A DNA stretch of 64,000 bases from Xanthostigma xanthostigma. Lineage: Eukaryota; Arthropoda; Insecta; Raphidioptera; Raphidiidae. Below the pieces are notes generated by a model. It saw only the letters and a program-made list of their open reading frames with translations. It did no database searches and was not told where the DNA came from. The stretch is from assembly GCA_963575645.1 (NCBI GenBank), contig OY754470.1, positions 1,426,001 to 1,490,000 on the forward strand, in the 5' to 3' direction. Positions within the stretch are counted from its first letter, which is position 1; every line of letters starts with the position of its first letter. This document shows, piece by piece, positions 10,606 through 23,188 of the stretch. The position numbers and the translations under genes are program-made.

Positions 10606-12059
10606 CCATAAAAATTAAAAACCGTCACTAATCAACTATGTCTCGGGTCCACCTGGACACGTTGTGTGCTGGTAATGTCAAACGCAACTTTACTGTCGAG
10701 TTGGGTGTCTGCGGCTGACAGTTCTCCGGGCACATACATGGAGTCGCTACTACATCAACTTTAATTGAGCAGTATTTAAGTAAATTTAATTGCTCGATAG
10801 AACAGTATAAAACGCACACTGCGAACTTGGTGTCGAATCTCCTGGCTTTGGCATGTTGCATTAAGGCGGTAGACATTCTAATTTAAGGTGAGAGTACAGT
10901 GTAGAATCGAAAAAAAATCGATTTTCTTTTTATTGACTTAAAAAAATCTCCTGTCCTTCTTGGACAAAATGCGGGCACTCCGTCTGTTGTTGTGTGAGTC
11001 AGCTGATTTGTGCTCTTGCTGTCTCCTCCTTTCTCCCTTCGAGAAGCCCGCAGGAAGGTACAGAACGATGCAATCGACGAAAATGGACTGCTGTATTCGG
11101 ACTGGTAAGAATTTTTGTTTAAAGTTATTACCAAATTAACCCGTTTTTTTGTTTAAGTGGCTTTTTCTCAAAACATTATTTTCCAATATGACGGGCACTC
11201 TCCAGGGCGTAAAAAAAAGATAATTTTATGTGGTATTCGCCAAACGACTTTAAAAAAAAACCTTGATCTTGTGAGAACCACTAAAAAGCACTTTTTTGTA
11301 GGAAATATTTCTTAAGGCGCTGTAAATATGAAATTTTTTTTCAATTTTCGGTCTTCTAAAAGTTTTAAAAGTCACAAAAAAATTTTGGAACTCTCATACT
11401 GTAGTTCACACGATAGCGGCAAGTACCCTGAGTAAAAATATTCTTCATTTTTGTTTCAGAACCGTTGGACAGCCCCCTTTCTTTCACTTAAGTTAGAAGA
11501 TTATCGTTACCGAGTCAGTCAGTGGAGCAAATTGATTTTTTCAAAAAAGGAATTGTATCTCAAACATAGGTTAATAATAACCCTTAATATTAAAATGCTC
11601 AGTTTTATATTTGTCACAATGAATTTTCAAAAACCGCTCTACATTGTCCCCCCCCCCCTTAAGGGCGTATGAAAATTAATTATTTAGTAAAACTACATTT
11701 TCTTCATCAAAATTCAGTTTGAAAATAGAAAATTAACCTAACGTACAAATAAAATATTCAATATCTTGCATGTATGCAGATTTGACACTTCGTAAAAGGC
11801 AAGATGTCAGTCCATATGTCATGTGTGTCGTATTCATGTCTGAAAAATGTGTCAGTTTTTCGGTTTCGCTAAGTCGACAGTCACATCAATTTAACAGAAA
11901 CGGCTGACTCATAAATCGTATAAAACCTACCACTGCAATACCTATATGTATCATTATCTTCACTTATACAGTGTTTCAATCTTTTGCTGAAATTTTATTT
12001 AAAAGATGACTGATGGAACATCGTATTTTTATTTCTGATGTTTCCTGTTTTAAGGGTAA
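10606..12059. other. Intergenic, no supported gene
   Basis: Frames of 73-83 codons only. A short C-run (11,650-11,658) is present. No domain or splice pattern supports a gene. Confidence 0.35.
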
Positions 12060-12096
12060 AGATGAAAATACATTTTTCGAAACGTCGGCTACAAGC
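12060..12096 (+). repeat. Hammerhead-like hairpin motif (GATGAAAA...GAAACGTCGG)
   Basis: GATG, then a GAAAA/TTTTC stem (12,064-12,068 with 12,074-12,078), then GAAACGTCGGC. Same design as the motifs at 5,097, 26,331, 36,378, 54,001 and 56,899. Confidence 0.35.
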
Positions 12097-12345
12097 GAAA
12101 CATGGGTAAAGCTTCTTTTTAAACAATTTTATTTAGCTTGACCCCGTATCTTTGTTTCAAGTCTTGCGACAGCCTATTCAAATACTTCCCATTATCCGAT
12201 TGAGATGAAATTTTGCATATGTACATGTAGTTCCGATTACAATACAATATTATAATAGCTTACTGACCGGTCTGGCTTTCGTCCGGATACAAATCGCCCT
12301 TTAAATAAAGCACGCCAAAAACAAAAATAAAATAGGTAAAACAAC

Positions 12346-12617
12346 TAAGTTAAACGGTTTTATTGTACAATTGATGATGTACTAAGAATTAGAAAATAAT
12401 TACCATAGGGGCTTTGATTAAACTAGAAAAAAAATCGTGGGGGGCATTTATAGTCGAAGAAGACAGTCGAAAGTTAAATATGATTTCCAAATTCAAACAA
12501 ATAAAAGTTTTCTTCTAAATGCGCCCCACGATTTTATTTTAGTTCAATCAAAGCCCCCTATAATTATTTTTTACTTTTTAGTACATCATCGATTGTACAA
12601 TAAAACAGTTTAGCTTA
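12346..12617. mobile_element. Foldback MITE (272 bp)
   Basis: The left arm (12,346-12,455) and right arm (12,512-12,617) are inverse copies with small differences. Shared blocks include GTTTTATTGTACAATYGATG, GGGGGCTTTGATTRAACTA and ATCGTGGGGxGCATTTA. The loop is about 55 bp. No target duplication is obvious. Confidence 0.7.
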
Positions 12618-13114
12618 AAAAGCTTTTTTACCGACTATTCAAACTGTTCTACAAAACTTAAACGATTGCATAAAAAAATTTAAATAAAATTTAATGAGTT
12701 TTACGTCAGAAAGCCAAAAGAAGACAGTGATTATACAATAAATTCAGAGAAACATTAAAAAGAACGCTAAAAATTCTATAAAACACTCGTAAATAAACAG
12801 AAAAATTAATTACGCTATCAAAATAACAAATAAATACAACTGTCGGCGAAGTTAACTTCTAGCTGGCAGAAAAAAATGTCACAACTCAACTACATTGCAA
12901 AAAATAAATTATATATCGTGGCACTCACCCTTTTTGGCCTCTCAGCTCCGTTATATACTGGAGCATCAGTGGAGGATGTAGATTCTGCAAAAGAGATATA
13001 GAACTAGTTAGTTCAGAAGTTTACTGTAACCAAATTGTATACTTGGATACACTTAAAAACTCCCGAATCTATAACAAACTTCTTTTGAAATCTATCTCCG
13101 TTTTTCCTACCCAC
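12618..13114. other. Intergenic, nothing recognised
   Basis: AT-rich, no structure seen. Confidence 0.4.
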
Positions 13115-13450
13115 TTTATGATGTTATGTTATGTCACTATGGAAATATGTTATGCCATGGTCAAATATTCACAGAAATTGTTGGAAGTTGTCCCCGTTTC
13201 TCTCAAAAACAGAACAATAAACACGTCAGTTTCAAATAGGCATCAAGATACTTTATAATGACATAACACATTTCCATAGTGACATAACATGACGCCAGGA
13301 CCAACCTCAAAATTAAATAAAATTTGATTAATCTTTGAAAGGCTGTTTCTCTCTTATTTTTAAGTTTTAATAAAAAAAATTACTTGAAATATTTGTCGTC
13401 TATTTGATTTTTACACGCTGTTAAAAAAAAGAATCAATTTAAAAATCATT
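13115..13450. repeat. Repeat with hairpin ends, family Q, copy 1
   Basis: TGTTATGTCACTATGGAAAT at about 13,125 is inverted at 13,256-13,293, closing a hairpin of about 170 bp. The downstream 13,294-13,450 (GGCTGTTTCTCTCTTATTTTT, TTACACGCTGTTAAAAAA) is shared with 35,060-35,190. The related copy at 34,845-35,190 lacks the second hairpin arm. Confidence 0.55.
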
Positions 13451-13499
13451 TGGTCCACATGTTGGAATCTGTCACCACAACGAATCATATTTAAAGTCG

Positions 13500-13556
13500 G
13501 TCATTTTACTACTGCTTTACAGGCCTGAAAAGTAGTTATTTTATTGGGGTTGTGTA
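13500..13556 (+). repeat. Dispersed repeat family K, copy
   Basis: TCATTTTACTACTGCTTTAC, then AGGCCTGAAAAGTAGTTATTTTATT, matching the other family K members. Confidence 0.4.
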
Positions 13557-16400
13557 TACGAATAATTCCGTCTGTTGTCCATGACTGGTACATTTGAAGT
13601 TTTAACTGAAGCATGTTTTACACCGTACTGTGATTATATATATCGCGATACTAATACTGACTCCCTCGCTTTAGAACTACGTATTTATGTAATGTAATAC
13701 ATAATAGTGTTCATAGAGACATAGCTATATGTACAGGCATTACAATTTTCTGTAACAAATAACACAATTTTCATATCCGACGAAGGAAATGAATCGTTTT
13801 AACGGATTTCGTGTAATTTGAATGCATGTATGTGTGACATATTTTTTTGACATGTTTTATTATTTTGTAAATGACGTGACACAATATAATCAGACACAAA
13901 AAATAAATTGATTTTTTCAAATTTAGTATAGGGTATACATTTCGAAACTTTTGCACTTCTAGTAAATGAATAATTTCATCTATTGTGATATTTACTAATT
14001 ATTATTTTGTCTAAATAATACGTCTAGCGAATGACTTTTAAAGTATGTTAAATAGAAATGTCTAATTTACGCATTAAATTATGCCTGACATCTAGCAACC
14101 GCTGCCTGATTTCCATGTTATTTGATATGTGTGTCTGGAAAAGCTAGTAGAAAGTAAAAGAACCGTTTTTTTATTTTGGAAGCAAATATTTTTAGAAAGC
14201 AATGCTCCAATTATACTTTTTATTACTCATGCGGGAAAAGTGGTATCTTTACGCATGCTGTTACGGTTGAAAAGTAGCTATTTTCATTTGCGTGCGGAAA
14301 CTTTATTTGTCGCACTGAAATTATTGTTTGCCGCACGCAAATTCAGAGAAAAAAACAAAATAATAACGGTGTTAATGTCAACGAAACAAACTGACAGTTG
14401 AAGCAGATTTGAGGTTAAAATTTTCGATTATGGACTTTTATTCTTGACAATTTTAACAATATTAACTGAATTTTCAACTTTTTAATGATTTAATTTTAAT
14501 TTTTATTACTTCTAATTTCTTTTTTTAATTCGAAATAAAATTTTAATTTCAATTTAATTTAATTCGTAATAAAAAATATTATGTGCAACTCGTGCGGCAT
14601 TGTCGCACTAGTTGCACAATATACAATTGTATAATAAATTCAAAATAGTGTGAAAAAAATTGCAACAGTAATGGATCGAAAAATTCACTGCAAAAATTCT
14701 TAAAAGCGATGTTTGTAAGCTCTATACTGTTTTAGAGTCACTGTAGTGCCGTCGTAAAATAAGAAACAACTTACTTGAAAAAAGTATTGACATTATTAGA
14801 AAAATAAAGTTGTTCGAATACGAAAGTACGTTTATTTTTCTGTTATTCTTCTGCCAACTTTTTAAACTATCATAATCAAAAACTTTGTCTGAAGAACAGT
14901 CAGGAGGCGTCATGGTGTCAACGAAATCCAATGACATTATGCAGATGTCTATGATTTCAGGTTGCTCTACAAGAAGGGCGGATATCTTATGTTTTCGTGA
15001 ATATTGATGCAATAAGTGACTTTTGTATTATACAGTATAATATTCTGTAATATGAAAAGAAAACAATATCTGTATATATTTTCTGCGAAGTTTCATTTTA
15101 TGATCACAATATTATATCTGTTTAAAGTTTAAAAGCCAAACTTTTTATTCCCTTAAGAATATTTTGTTTCTGTTCAAATTTTCTTATAGATTACGCTTCC
15201 AAAAGGAATGTCGTTAATTCTGCGTTATCCTGAATATGTCATCAATATTTATTACTACAAAAAAATTAAATTGTAACTATAGTTGTAAGTTTTTAAACAA
15301 ATTTCGATTTAAGTTTACATTTAAAAAAATACCTCGACTCAATTAGTCATTTTCAGAATTTTTAACTGAAAAATAGCTTTTTGCAGTATGATTTTTATGC
15401 ATCATGGAATAAGGATCGTGTTTTTACAAAAAGGAACTTGGCAGTAGCTAAAAAACCGACATTAACGCGAGAGAAGTCATAAAAAACGTGAACAGTAACG
15501 TTTTAAAATTTGTTCTAATCTTAGTGTCCGATCCATAAAGTTATGTCGTAGTGAGTCGTTCACGATTTTATCTTAATGCTTAACAAACTTGTTGAATGCT
15601 TATTAAGCAATCTACAATGCTTACGTGCTTAATAAGTAGCAAGTCGTTATGCAAGTGCTCTAAACAGCAAGAATTGAGCATCTGTTTTTAAGCACGGTAC
15701 ATTATTACAAGCTCTTAGCACTGCCCAGATCTGTGCCTTTTTAGAAGACATAAAACTATTATTTTTGAGTTTTTACAGCATCTTCTAACTTTAAAAATTA
15801 TTTGCACAAATAACTTTCAAATGAATAAATTATATCGATATTAATTTTAACTTATATCGATTTTACAAATTCTTAGCAAAGCAGCTATGTTGTGCAATTC
15901 TGCGCAATTATTATTCAACATGACAATTTTTTATGATTGGCCGAGCAGTTCATGATCCCCTAAATTAGTATTTGAGCCTCTGATATTGAATGATGAATTA
16001 CATAATAGTAAGCGATAAATTTGAAGTGTTTGTTGTTATAAAATATTTCTTTCATCTTCACAAGAAAAATATTAGCATGAAAATAGTTTTAAATTTATAT
16101 TCATCGTCTATGAGTTATTCATTATATGCGCGTGCAAATAATATCTACGCATGAATGAATAATCTATTTTTCTATTTGAATAGATGCGATGCTATCAGAT
16201 TTAATATAATAATATAACAGATGTAATATTTAATATTAATCAGTAATGTCCGGTTGTTTTGTATCAACGGTTGCAGATTTATTCTCTAAGCTCTTTATTG
16301 TAAACTCGGACTTTGTGTAGGTTTGTATAAGACTTTGTGCTTAAATTTCAATATCAGTGGTACTCAAATAACAGACCAAAACCCGAACTAAAGTAGTTTA
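13557..16400. other. Intergenic, no supported gene
   Basis: Frames of 60-96 codons with no recognisable product. Small hairpins: GTGCAACT...AGTTGCAC (14,583-14,616) and a cluster of GCTTATTAAGC-like palindromes near 15,597-15,640. Neither could be assigned. Confidence 0.35.
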
Positions 16401-16594
16401 GGAGCCTTGCTCGACAAAGATCGTCTGCGAAGTTCATTGGACCAGAACCGGTTTGTGGAGTTACTTACACAAATTTTCAACGAACTGTCAAAAGCTGGAC
16501 CCGCAATCAGCAAATCCAGGAAATTCACATGGGAAAAAAATGTTTGTGGGTCCTTGAAACAGGCTTACATAGGACTTGATCAAACTCAGTAGGT

Positions 16595-16741
16595 AGACCT
16601 AAACTCAGGAAAGTGGTTGGGCTCTTAACCGATCATGCACCCCTGAGAAAGCATCTACACACGATGGGGATACGTCAGGAATCGACACAGTGTAGATATT
16701 GCGAAATTGAGGACGAAACAGCCATCCATTTACTGTTCTAG
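16595..16741 (+). pseudogene. LINE fragment: C-terminal region with zinc-knuckle
   Basis: The plus frame reads RPKLRKVVGLLTDHAPLRKH, then 'LHTMGIRQESTQCRYCEIED', then 'ETAIHLLF', then stop. The pattern L(V)TGLLT.H..L..HL..MG.......CR.C..E.ET..H is the conserved C-terminal end of Jockey/I/R1-type non-LTR retrotransposon polyproteins after the RNase H region. The expected second half (H..C.CP) is cut by the stop. Flanking sequence to about 16,900 is probably the decayed rest, but frames break. Confidence 0.6.
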
Positions 16742-18682
16742 TCTACAGGAGAACAACCATCTTTGGATACATTGATGCGAGAGGAGTAATTCCTCGGGAG
16801 AATCTAGTCACCAATCTTCTGGGGTTCATGAGAAGATACAAATATTGGAGGACTAGATCCAGGTCAAGGGGGAGCACAAAAATTCGTCTCGGATGACGTG
16901 CATAACGAGCTATTAAGCCATACCCCTTAATTTATTCATTCATTCAATGTAGTATAGGAACTAAAATTAGACAAATAACTGTTCTTGTCCAAAATTCATA
17001 TAGGTATGAAGAACTGAAGGCTAGAAAAAATTACGCCAACACAGCTGTTATTAATTTTATCAAGATTTCTTCAAGTTCTTAATACTGCAATGTTGTAGTA
17101 GAAGTCTTGTGGCGCTATTTCTGTAAAGCCGATGTTAAAATTTATAGCGCTGTTTTTCAGTTTCGTTTTATCTTGGTGATGTTAAATTGGTGATTTCGTC
17201 CACAATATTTATTTACTTTTTCTGAGTATTCTACAAAATTTAATGGATTATGATATGTCAACCCTACTTGTCTATGCTCGAAAGCGAAAAACATGCTCAG
17301 GGATTCCCTAAAAAACATCTTTTAAAAAATGTAACCTACTTCAAAAAAGGATCACAAAAAAAATACTAAAATTCTGCTTACGTAAAACTTGAATGGCCCC
17401 TTTATAATAGTTTAATAAGTCGCTGGTTTAAAGATTGTATTTAGGAATGCGATTATAAACTTTTGAGAACCGCTGCAATGTATAGGAAAGGCCGTGCATG
17501 AAAAACCAGAAGCGACTCCTGTTTATTTATTTGTACATATACATCAAAACAGCTGAAGGGTACTTTATAGCGAAAAGGTACAAAATAAATACATTTCGTC
17601 ACGTTTAAATTTTGAATATTTCGATATAAAGACAAACATGAGCTTTGATCTATAAATTAACCACAGTAAACAAAAAGTAAACACATAAATATATTTTAAA
17701 GTCAGTTTTTAGTATTGTCTATTAAATGACCAGTATTGATTTATGTTTTAAATACTCGTAATTCACTATTATTACTAATTTTTATTGATCAATACATAAA
17801 TAAATAGCTATAGTGTGCTCTAATATTATAAAACAACATGCGATCTTACAAAAATGTTATTATGTTATTAACAATGGGTGTTATTAGACTTTTATTTATA
17901 TACCTTCTTATTCAGTTAAAAAAAACTACAAAGTTTTTATTAATAAATCATAATAATATTATTATTAAACGATATACATTATTAACAATGTAATTTTATT
18001 TGTTATGTTAAAATTATTGTCTTATTAAAAGAAAATTGGTATTTCCTTTAAAATGACTGTACAAAGTTTAGTTATAATTTTTTTTTTATTATTAACACAA
18101 AAATACAACAAAAAAAGGTGCATCGACCATGCGATCATTAGCACTGTTAACAATTTACATCTGATTTGGCGTATAAAGGTAATTATAATTGTTATAATTT
18201 TATTCTTCAGGATGTGACGTCAGCCTCGCCAATTTCAGTGACAGAAAATCCTGCGTTATTACGAGCAAAAAAGCTTCACTTTAAAAAAAAACTACACCAT
18301 TGACGTTTAAAATTACTATTCTAAACGCTATAGTTTAAAATATGAAAAGACCGCTACTGATTTAAATACACGACTGTCGTACATCTGTACGCGCGCTGTC
18401 CGAAATATAATCCACCTATTGTTAATATCACAAACTTTCACTGTCAGTTATATTATCTAAGTCGAGTACGTGAACCGAAAGTACATATTATCGTACATCG
18501 TTATACGTCGTCGTCTCGTTGAATAGCTTCCCCAAATATATTATACAGGAATATATGGATTCATAACTAGACATTACAATAAGATTATACATATATAAGC
18601 TATGTGACCGTGGACATGTTATGTCAGTGCTGCCACTTACATAAAACTAAATATCCAATGACTGATTCACTTATAGATGGAC
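16742..18682. other. Intergenic, AT-rich, no supported gene
   Basis: Up to about 16,930 may belong to the LINE relic. From 17,650 to 18,200 it is very AT-rich, with homopolymer tracts and a CATCGACCATGCGATCATTA-type segment (18,121) loosely shared with 24,238-24,262. Confidence 0.35.
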
Positions 18683-19287
18683 AGCTGGCTACGGAGAAAA
18701 TGGGTGACTCGGTGCAGAGCTGAAAATTTGCAGAATAATAGGAAATAGTATAAGTAAGTAGGGAAAAAATTGCCAGAAGGCTAGGCGGAAGATAAAAAGC
18801 CGCCAGAAGGCGCTAATGTTGCGAAAAATCAGTGCACTTCTGGCAATTTCTAATACTTATTCTGTAATTCAAAACTAGATTATATATTATATATATTATA
18901 CATTATATAGTTATAAGGGCATACTGAAAGTTCAAACATGATATAATAATTACATTCGACAAATATTCAAAATTATTAATGACATTTTGATAGAAATAAA
19001 ATTAAATAAATTAATAAAATTACGTTGTTATAACAACGTAATTTTCAGTATGCACTTATAACTATATAATGTATAATTATATAATATATAATCTAGTTTT
19101 GAATTACAGAATAAGTATAGAAATTGCCAGAAGTGCACTGATTTTTCGCAACATTAGCGCCTTCTGGCGGCTTTTTATCTTCCGCCTAGCCTTCTGGCAA
19201 TTTTTTCCCTACTTACTTATACTATCTCCTATTATTCTGCAAATTTTCAGCTCTGCACCGAGTCACCCATTTTCTCCGTAGCCAGCT
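18683..19287. mobile_element. Foldback element, 605 bp, long arms
   Basis: Arms of about 245 bp (18,683-18,926 and 19,041-19,287) are almost perfect inverse copies, starting AGCTGGCTACGGAGAAAATG on the left. Each arm repeats GCCAGAAGG/CTTCTGGC subterminally several times. The centre near 19,019-19,042 is itself a 24-bp perfect palindrome (ATTACGTTGTTA and its inverse). Coding frames across it are artefacts. Confidence 0.8.
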
Positions 19288-19337
19288 CTTAGACCATTAT
19301 ACTGCCGTCTGAAGACAAGAAAACGTAGATATCTAAA

Positions 19338-19510
19338 TCACACGAGGTCGGATTTGCCGCTAGATTCCTTGCTAGATTTGACTACTAGTTTTCTAGCGCT
19401 GCTTTTCTTAATTGCTTTTATGTGCTCGTTTCACACGAGACGTCTTTACAATCTTGTTCTGTGGTTAGATCTGGAGCGCGCGCAGTGACAGTTCAAATAT
19501 ATACAAAGAG
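19338..19510 (+). mobile_element. MITE family P, partial copy
   Basis: CACACGAGGTCGGATTTGCCGC and the following TTTTATGTGCTCGTTTCACA match the left half of the element at 6,232-6,658. The outermost bases and the right end are missing. Confidence 0.5.
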
Positions 19511-20326
19511 CACTAATTTTTGTATCATAAAAATGTTTATCAGATACAGTCTGACTATTTTTTATGATCAAAATCTTTATTTCGTTTGAAAAATTTTTAT
19601 TAAACGTATTTAAATACTAAGGAAAACGATTACTTTAAAAATATTTATAATTTTGTTTTACGAAGGAAAATAATTTGAAAGTGTTGTAATTTTGTGTTTC
19701 AGAAAATATATTTGGCATGAGTATTTATTTCCAATTTTTACTAGAACTTCTCAAACATTTATTTTTGAAGTCAGTTTTTTATTGAAGTCCGCTTGTTATA
19801 TGCAAGCAAACAACTGGTACATGTTATAAAATAAATACAGAGGTCGTTCAGTGCAGATTTAATCCACTAACTGGTTTTTAACGGATTGTGTTGCATATAT
19901 TATTATTTTTGAAGTACTTTAAACATGTCTGTTTGCACAAAATATACAAGTTTGTTTTGTTGATATATGATGAATAGATTGTGTATAATTATTGTTTATT
20001 TATGTAATTAATTTCTTTTTAGCGACAAAATCAACATGCCGCGGGCCATTTTCTGCTCAACGTTATGACAAGTGCTCTTTATTTGCAAAGATGAATGGTC
20101 AGTTTTATTCGATTCATTCTTATAAATACTGCATAATTTAAGGGGGTTAAGCACCCGAAAAATACCCGGTTTTTTGAGATTTTTTGGGATTGTTTGAAAA
20201 AACTACATACATTGAAATCAATACTGTAGTTTAATAGAATTTTTAAGAAGGTAATGACATTTAAAAAAAAAAAATTGAACCCCATAGGAGCCTACATATT
20301 GGTTAATTAAAAAAATTCTTGCAGGA
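19511..20326. other. Intergenic, nothing supported
   Basis: AT-rich, no gene-like frame. Confidence 0.4.
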
Positions 20327-20631
20327 AAACCATCTCTGCCCTCCGTACATTCCACAGCCGCCATGAAATTTCCAAAGCTAAATTAATTTTAATACTTGTA
20401 GTTTCCATGTGACATTGCCTGTTTTTTTTTCTTGAAAAAAAAATTTCTTTGCCATTCGAAAGTAAAATTTAAAAAAATAGCTATTTTGTGACAATTGAAA
20501 GGTTCTAACTTTTTTTCTAATAATTATTTTGGTATAAATTTAATGTCACATGGAAACTACAAGTACCTATTAAAATTAATTTAGCTTTGGAAATTTTGAC
20601 GATAAAATTACCGTTTGCAGAGACGTTGGAA
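20327..20631. repeat. Foldback repeat (~300 bp)
   Basis: A stem of about 50 bp: 20,365-20,415 (AAATTTCCAAAGCTAAATTA...TTCCATGTGACATT) against its inverse at 20,542-20,597, with weaker pairing outside (CTCTGC). Likely a MITE; no target duplication recognised. Confidence 0.5.
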
Positions 20632-21469
20632 CAAAGCTCGTGATTTCCAAAGGGAGTCTTTGCTCTTGAACCAAACCCAACTTTTATATTTCCCTGTATA
20701 TGAAAAGAGCTATATCGATTTTAATTAATTCATTTTCCGTTTTGACAGCATATTTTTATCAAGAACATTTTTTTCTGACAAATTAATAATAAGCAAAATG
20801 TTAAAAATGTGCGTTTCTTGTAACCACGCTGTATAAAAATTATTTTCGTTATAATTAAGTGATCTATCGTTCAGATAATTCAACAGTGATAATTTTTAGT
20901 TCAATGAACTTTTGCTCTAATAAAATCAAGATAGTTTGAAATAGCACATTTATGATTTTACATATTAAATCACCATTTATACCTGTACACTGCTATAGAG
21001 ATTGTTTTTTGTATGATCTAGAAATGAGAACAACTTAAATAGTAATCCATGTCTGTAAGAAGGACATGCTTTGCTTATGATTTTCGTCGTATTTCAATCA
21101 AAATCGGATTTCCAGTTTCCGCACTGGAGGTATAAGACGTGCACCGGCAATAAACAATTGCAAGTTTCAGTTCTTGTAAGGCTTTAATCCTCTCACCAGT
21201 GCATTTATTCGCACCACTGAGTTCGTAGCGTCTCACAACTTCCGGTCCCGGCCTGCTAGATGTCATCTTTATTCGATCGGATAATGCGATGCGGAACAAC
21301 GCGTTAACTTCGTACAAACATTTGCGCCAGGAGGATGTCTTCTATATTATTATGCTCATTTGAGTGTAAAAAAAAAACAAAACAATACTGCCTTGCCGAG
21401 GATTAAGTACGTAGTTTATAGTGTCAATTTTAAAAGTGCAATACGTTAGTTTTAAATGAGGTTTATTAA
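20632..21469. other. Intergenic, no supported gene
   Basis: Minus frames of 80 and 65 codons (21,075-21,317; 21,342-21,539) show no known domain; the second overlaps the repeat starting at about 21,470. Confidence 0.35.
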
Positions 21470-22198
21470 AAAAAAATGGTTGTCTGTAAAGTCGGTTTAC
21501 GGACGATAGTTTTACGTGATAACGTATTCCGTAATACATAACCTAAACCTCCCAAAATTTGGTTTCAATCCGCTTATCCTTGGTGTCGGAATGATAAGAA
21601 ATGTCAAAAGTGACGTTTGCAACTTACAAAGTATTATGTTCTAATAATAATTAGTTATTCCAATACTTAACTTAGCAGGCTTTGCATTTCACAATATACT
21701 AATGTCAAAAAATTGAATTAAACATTAGAAATGCAGCTGTTTTCATGTTAAGACAAGACATACGTTTGCTTCTAATTTCCATGTACGGCAAACAAAGACA
21801 ACCGACCGCGTCGCGTCATGCATTACACAACATTGCATTTATACAGCTATTTTTCTATATAAATTTGTATAAAATATTTTTCTATATAAATTTGTATAAA
21901 AAAACTGTTTAGGCAAATTCTGTTATACGAAATCTATGTAAAATGTTCTCCTCTTTCGTTTAAGACTGGTTTCAAACCGATCTGATTTAAATTGAGCGAG
22001 AAATTAGCAAAAAGCACGCACAGGGTCAGGCGGAACGTTACGCGTTAGGAACGTTACGCGTTAGGAACGTTACGCGTTAGGAACGTTAGGAACGTTAGGA
22101 ACGTTACGTTACACTTTTTCGAACATGCAGCCGGTGTTTTATCAATTTATAATATTGGTGATTCATCAATTTATAAGACGGTATCACGTCAAAAAATT
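21470..22198 (-). mobile_element. Family D element, copy A (tandem dimer, first unit)
   Basis: Same sequence as 32,920-33,593 and 60,921-61,588 in reverse. It starts with GGTTGTCTGTAAAGTCGG after an A-run and ends TATCACGTCAAAAAA. Both ends carry ACGTGATAACGT in inverted sense, subterminal on one side. An internal array of AACGTTACGCGTTAGG/AACGTTAGG units (22,035-22,107) is the longest of the four copies. No coding capacity. Confidence 0.7.
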
Positions 22199-23188
22199 GG
22201 TTGTCTGTAAAGTCGGTTTACGGACGATAGTTTTACGTGATAACGTATTCCGTAATACATAACCTAAATTTATATAATAATTATAATAATTCGAATCTAT
22301 GATATTGCATCTTTCGCTTCAAATTTAGATAAATTTTATTAAGTAGAATAATAAAACACTATATTAAGTATACTATTATTATATAAAAAACAACTATGGC
22401 ATGTATCTCTTTTGCGCATGCGCCGATTTTCCCCAAAAAATTTACAAAAATTTCTAGTAAAAATAGATAGAGTAAAAACCGTTTTAAAAACTATATTATT
22501 ATTATATAAAACATCATTATAAGAGATATATTCTTTTACGCATGCGCCGATGTTCCCCAAAAACAATAGGCCACTTCATATATGCATATCAAACATCCTC
22601 CCAAAATTTGGTTTCAATCCGCTTATCCTTGGTGTCGGAATGATAATAAATGTCAAAAGTGACGTTTGCAACTGTCAAAGTATTATGTTCTAATAATAAT
22701 TAGTTATTCCAATAGTTAACTTAGAAGGCGTTGCATTTCACAAAATACTAATGTCAAAAAATTGAATAAAACATTAGAAATGCAGCCGTTTTCATGTTAA
22801 GACAAGACATACGTTCTCTTCTAATTTCCATGTACGGCAAACAAAGACGACCGACCGCGTCGCGCCATGCATTAGACAACATTGCATTTATACAGCTATT
22901 TTTCTATATAAATTTGTATAAAAAAACTGTTTAGGCAAATTCTGTTATACGAAATCTATGTAAAATGTTCTCCTCTTTTATTTAAGACTGGTTTCAAACC
23001 GATCTGATTTAAATTGAGCGAGAAATTAGCAAAAAGCACGCACAGGGTCAGGCGGAACGTTACGCGTTAGGAACGTTACGCGTTACGAGCGTTAGGAACG
23101 TTACACTTTTTCGTGCATGCAGCCGGTGTTTTATCAATTTATAAGATTGGTGATTCATCAATTTATAAGACGTTATCACGTCAAAAAA
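22193..23188 (-). mobile_element. Family D element, copy B (tandem dimer, second unit, interrupted)
   Basis: Starts exactly where copy A ends, sharing the A-run junction, so A and B are head to tail. After 22,268 the element is interrupted by 328 bp of other sequence, then resumes at 22,597 (CCTCCCAAAATTTGGTTTCA) and runs to TATCACGTCAAAAAA at 23,188. Its GTTACGCGTTA array is shorter (23,056-23,104). Confidence 0.7.
22269..22596. repeat. Foreign segment inside family D copy B
   Basis: Absent from copies A, C and D. It holds a direct duplication of a ~70-bp block (22,372-22,441 and 22,491-22,565, sharing GCATGCGCCGATxTTCCCCA). The end GCATATCAAACATCCTCC is shared with the repeat at 29,440-29,462. 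Confidence 0.6.

Noticed and set aside
22035-22107. TTAGG-like units (insect telomere repeat)
   Set aside because: Units are AACGTTAGG and AACGTTACGCGTTAGG inside a transposon; not a TTAGG array.
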